Assembly: GCF_949987515.2 (NCBI RefSeq)
Contig: NC_082696.1
Location: forward strand, 61,078,447 to 61,142,446
Reading direction: 5' to 3'
Origin: Delphinus delphis
Lineage: Eukaryota; Chordata; Mammalia; Artiodactyla; Delphinidae
DNA length: 64,000 nucleotides
The translations under genes were made by a program, and so were the position numbers. Position 1 is the stretch's first letter; each line of letters starts with the position of its first letter. Below, piece by piece: positions 60,601-64,000 of the stretch. The notes below the pieces were generated by a model. That model was given only the letters and a program-made list of their open reading frames with translations. It was not told the DNA's origin and made no database searches.

Positions 60601-62165
60601 CTGAGGAGACTTCAGATATAATTGTTATGTTTATCTCTATGGTAAGTACCCTCTCCCCAGCTTCTTTTCTTTCAGGATTTTTTCTTTGTCCTTTATTTTC
60701 TGTAATTTTAAACAAATATAGCTAGTGAAGTTTTCTGGCATTTACATTGCTGCTTGTTCTCCAAGCTTCCTGGATATGTGGTTTGGCATTTGGGGTAATT
60801 ATCAGTTATTACTGTTTCAAATATTGCTTCTACTCCTTTCTCTCCTGTTTTTCCTTCTGGTATTCCTATTACCCATATGTCACAACCTTGCAGTTGTTCC
60901 ACAGCTCCTGGATATTTTGTTCTGTTTTTTTTTCTTGGTCTTTTTGCTGTTTGCTTTTTACAATGTAGGAGATTACTATTTAGATATCCTCAAGCTTAGA
61001 AATTTTCCTCAGCTGTGTCCAGTCTGCTAATAATTAGCTCATCAAAGTATTCCTCATTTCTGTTACAGAGTTTTTGATCTCTAGCATTGCTTTTTGGCTC
61101 TTTCTTAGAATTTTCATCTCTGCTTTCATATCACCCATGTGTTCATACATGCTATCTACTTTATCCATTAGAACCCTTAGCATACAAATCCTAGTTGTTT
61201 AAATTCCTGGTCTGATAATTCCAACATCATTTCCATTTTCATGTCTGGTTCTGATGCTTGCTTTGTCCCTTCTATCTGTGTTTTTGCCCTTGAGTATGTC
61301 TTGATCTTTTTGTTTGGTAACTGAACATGATACCCTGGATAAAAGAAACTTCTGTAAGTAGGCTTTGAATAATATAGTGGTAAGTTGTGGAAGAAGAAGA
61401 AGCTTTACTATAGTGCTGTAGTCAGGTCTCAGTATGTTAGCCTGCCCATGCCTCTGGACTGTGATCTGCATGTAGTGCTTCTATCCCCACCCTCCCTCAG
61501 GTGGGACAGAATAGCTAAAGTGGGCTGGTGTTGGGTATTTTCTTCAAGTAGAAAATTAGAGCCAGCAGGTTGCATATTTTCCCCCCCAGGTCCATTAGTC
61601 TCTAATAATACCCCAGCAGCTTATACTCTGGTTAACTAGTTTCCCCTGAAGGCAGGCCTTCTTAGGAAAAACAAAATGCCCTGCTACATTTCAAAATGGT
61701 TCCTCTTCTTCTTTCCCTGCTGGAAGCCCAAGAGGAGTTTTCTCTGATATTTACTGTGAAGACCTAGTCAAGCTCCCAGAGGTAAATGTCACCAATTTGT
61801 GGAGGCTCCTCTCTGACTAGGTTTCCTGGAGTTTTTAACTCTCAAATTTGTCTACAGTGGGCTTCCAGAAATTCATCAATTATAAGGCTTTCCTACTGCA
61901 TCACTGGTTCTTGTGGAAGTTTCAGCTTGTGGTTTTCTGCTCAGGTAAGTTGTAACTCTCTGTCCTTGCTTGTGAATATCTCCAATTTTGGAACAATAGT
62001 TTGATTTGTTACCACCCTTCCCCACCCCCGACACACACCGGCACTGAAGGATCTAAGAAGAGTTGTTGCTTTTTCATGTTGTTCAGCTTTTTGATTGTTG
62101 TTAGGATGGAGTGACAGCTTCTAAGTTTCTAACAGACTGAACAGGAAACTGGAAGTCCTGTTAAT
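57650..62165 (-). mobile_element. Old L1 (L1M type), reverse, rearranged
   Basis: Same family as 36.0-42.3 kb; 5'-UTR, ORF1 and ORF2 blocks align in the same order. About 2 kb of ORF2 is missing at about 58217-58250 compared with that copy, where 3'-end text jumps to the reverse-transcriptase region. A block of about 190 bp at 58497-58690 is an out-of-order repeat of 60047-60240. Residual minus frames include an endonuclease-like one at 59564-59776 (GHYVIIKGSILLKDITIL) and an ORF1-like one at 60708-60902. Confidence 0.85.
58497..58690 (-). repeat. Out-of-order duplicate of L1 segment 60047-60240
   Basis: Both start ATATCAATTTTACTT and share TACATTTACAAC, AAGTATACTTTCAAAT and ATTATACCACTTCACAG in order, with scattered differences. 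In the sister L1 at 38.9 kb nothing comparable lies at this point, so the block was inserted into ORF2. Confidence 0.8.
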
Positions 62166-62314
62166 AACTTTTTAATATTGATGCCTGCTTTGGTGAACCC
62201 TTGCCAGTTACAGATTCAGGAATTTAAAAATTTACCATTTTTTTTCCTTAGATTTTTGTAATGTGTTTCCCACTTTTTCTTTTTTTTTCTGATGCCAGAG
62301 CTGTGTAAGCTTTC

Positions 62315-62730
62315 TTTCATTGAAGTATAGTTAATTTACAAAGTTATATTAGATTCAGGTGTACAGCATAGTGATTATTTTTTACAGATTATACTTCATT
62401 AAAAGTTATTACAGGGTAATGACTACAATTCCCTGTGCTATACAATATATCCTTGTTGATGATCTGTTTTATACATAGTAGTTTGTATCTCTTAATCCCA
62501 TACCCCTAATTTGCTCTTCCCCCACTTCCCTCTGCCCTTGGTAACTACTAGTTTGTTTCCTGTATCTGTGAGTCTGTTTCTGTTTTGCATATACACTGAT
62601 TTGTACTATTTTTTAGATTCCACGTGTAAGTTATATTATACATTATTTTTCTCTCACTGTCTGACTTAATTCACTAAGCATGGTATTAGTGAATGACCCT
62701 AGGTCCATGCATGTTGCTGCAAATGCAAGA
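62315..62730 (-). mobile_element. L1 3'-UTR fragment, reverse
   Basis: TTGAAGTATAGTTAATTTAC, CCTGTGCTATACAATATATC, AGTTTGTATCTCTTAATCCC and AGGTCCATGCATGTTGCTGC, a reversed 5'-truncated L1 tail. Confidence 0.85.
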
Positions 62731-62774
62731 ATTTCCAGGCCCCTGTTTTAATAAATTGCAGTCCCCTACGTTCC

Positions 62775-62895
62775 CTACCCCTCCTCTCTGCTTTACTTTT
62801 CCTACAACATTTGTCACATCTCAATATACTGTAGGATTTAACTACTCATTTTGTTTGTCATCTATCTTATCTGTGTTAAAAGGTCAGAAATATGC
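62775..62895 (+). mobile_element. L2 3'-end fragment (tentative)
   Basis: CTCTCTGCTTTACTTTTCCT followed by ACATTTGTCACATCTCAATA resembles the L2 3' segment; strongly diverged, without the usual tail. Confidence 0.35.
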
Positions 62896-62949
62896 TGAGC
62901 AGGTAGGTATTTCTTTGGTTGAACCATCCCTGTGACCCTGTTTTAAACT

Positions 62950-64000
62950 AGTAGTCATTTATGTTCAAACACGTGTGAAAAGATCTGTATTTTTACTCCT
63001 TATCCCCACATTTTGTGTTTTGGATGTCATTTTACACCTTCATACTTATCCCTTAACTGTTTATTTTAGTTATAGTTGATTGTACACTATTCTCTTAATC
63101 TACCTTTTGGCTTTTTTTTTTTCTTTTTCAATTTTTTTGGAGTATAGTTGCTTTACAATGTTGTGTTAGCCTACTGGCTTTTTAAAGTGATCTTTAATCC
63201 TTACTATATTTTTGTCTTTCCTAGTGGGTTTTTTCCTTTTGTACAGATTCTTATTTCTGTTCCATTTAGAGAAGACCTTGCAACATTTCTCTTAGGGTAG
63301 GTTTAGTATTGATGAATTCTTTTAGTTTTTGCTTGTCTGGGAAGTTCTTTATCTCTCCTTCTATTCTAAACGGTAATCTTGCTGGGCAGAGGAGTCTTGG
63401 TGTGGGTTTTTCTTTGGTTGGGGGAGGTTCATCTTATTATGATCTGTGATTCCTCTACCTGGATATGTTTCCTTCTTCGTGTTTGGGACATTTTCAGCTA
63501 CAATTTCTTCAATACATTTTTGATCCCCTTCTCTCTCTCTTGCCTTTCTGGAACCCCTGTAAAGCAAATGTAGCAATGCTTAATGTTATCCTAACCATCT
63601 CTTAAGGTGCTTTCATTTTTTAAATTGTTTTCCTTTCGGCTGTCCTGACTGGGTGATTTCCAATATTCTATCTTCCAGATCACATATGTGTTCTTCTGTA
63701 TTGTTAGTCTGCTATTTTTATTCCTTCTAGTGTGTGCTTTTTGTTGAATTTCAGATATTGCATTACTTATTTTTGATGGGGTCTTTTTAATATTTTCTAG
63801 TTCCTTGTTACAGTGTTGAGTATTCAGATCAATTATTATTTCGAATTTAGTAAACATTTTATTACGAATATTTTGAATTCTTTATCTGGTAAGTTTTTTA
63901 TTTCTGTTTCATCACTTATGAATTCAGTGGTTTTCTTTTGCTCTTTCAGTTGAATGTACTTCCTCTGCTTTACGATTTTAACTTTCTCTTCCTCTGTGAA
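62950..64000 (-). mobile_element. Old L1, ORF1 region, reverse, runs off the window
   Basis: AGCATTTC-like text CAACATTTCTCTTAGGGTAG, TTTTGCTTGTCTGGGAAGTT and CTGGGCAGAGGAGTCTTGGT occurs in the same order as in the ORF1-ORF2 junction of the other reverse L1 copies. The minus frame at 63361-63576 reads like an ORF1 C-terminal segment (IEEIVAENVPNTKKETYPGR). The element continues beyond 64000. Confidence 0.75.
63111..63171 (-). mobile_element. Extremely short L1 insertion (about 45 bp plus tail)
   Basis: Poly(T) followed by TTTTTTTGGAGTATAGTTGC and TTTACAATGTTGTGTTAG is only the extreme 3' end of an L1 in reverse. The flanks CTACCTTTTGGCTTTT and CCTACTGGCTTTTTA look like a worn target duplication. 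It sits inside the older L1 at 62.95-64.0 kb. Confidence 0.6.

Noticed and set aside
1..64000. CRISPR array, operon, phage or bacterial gene cluster
   Set aside because: No spaced short palindromic repeats, no ribosome-binding-site pattern and no compact gene strings; the repeats are mammalian transposons.

Overview
The window is mammalian nuclear DNA with no intact protein-coding gene. The organism is most likely a cetacean, or at least a whale/hippo/ruminant-group artiodactyl. The main evidence is seven copies of a tRNA-derived SINE of the CHR type. These open with GGGCTTCCCTGGTGGCGCAG on their own strand, carry A- and B-box promoter motifs, and mostly have poly(A) tails and recognisable target-site duplications. 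A young artiodactyl-type LINE-1 family (27.4-33.1 kb and 47.6-48.9 kb) agrees with this. Family assignments are from memory of repeat consensus sequences; no search was run.

Layout. From 1 to 15 kb there is AT-rich non-coding DNA dotted with MIR and MER5-type repeats, two CHR SINEs, an L1 with an inverted 5' part (9.14-9.70 kb), an L1M 5'-UTR relic (12.3-12.9 kb) and an LTR-like repeat (13.5-13.9 kb). From 15.6 to 17.0 kb, on the minus strand, lies the most gene-like sequence in the window: a copy of the last exon and 3' UTR of BRCA2. It keeps a long open frame, but the frame is broken near both ends and no other BRCA2 exon was found in the window. From 17.1 to 24.4 kb there are a polypyrimidine tract, L2 remnants, a 1-kb hAT-like DNA transposon with inverted ends, an MLT/MST-type LTR fragment, old L1 pieces and another CHR SINE.

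From 27.4 to 33.1 kb is a nearly full-length, inactivated young LINE-1 on the plus strand. From 36.0 to 42.3 kb is an older, nearly full-length L1 on the minus strand, and a related, rearranged copy fills 57.65-62.17 kb. The stretch 44.9-53.6 kb holds two probable solo LTRs in opposite orientations and a three-level nest (CHR SINE inside a young L1 inside an old L1) at 47.0-49.4 kb. The right end (62.95-64.0 kb) enters another minus-strand L1 through its ORF1 region.

No genes work together here: apart from the BRCA2-derived fragment, the recognisable content is repeat-derived. The value of the window is its insertion history (target-site duplications, nesting, inversion, templated duplication) and the displaced BRCA2 end. 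I found no CRISPR array, operon or novel multi-gene system.
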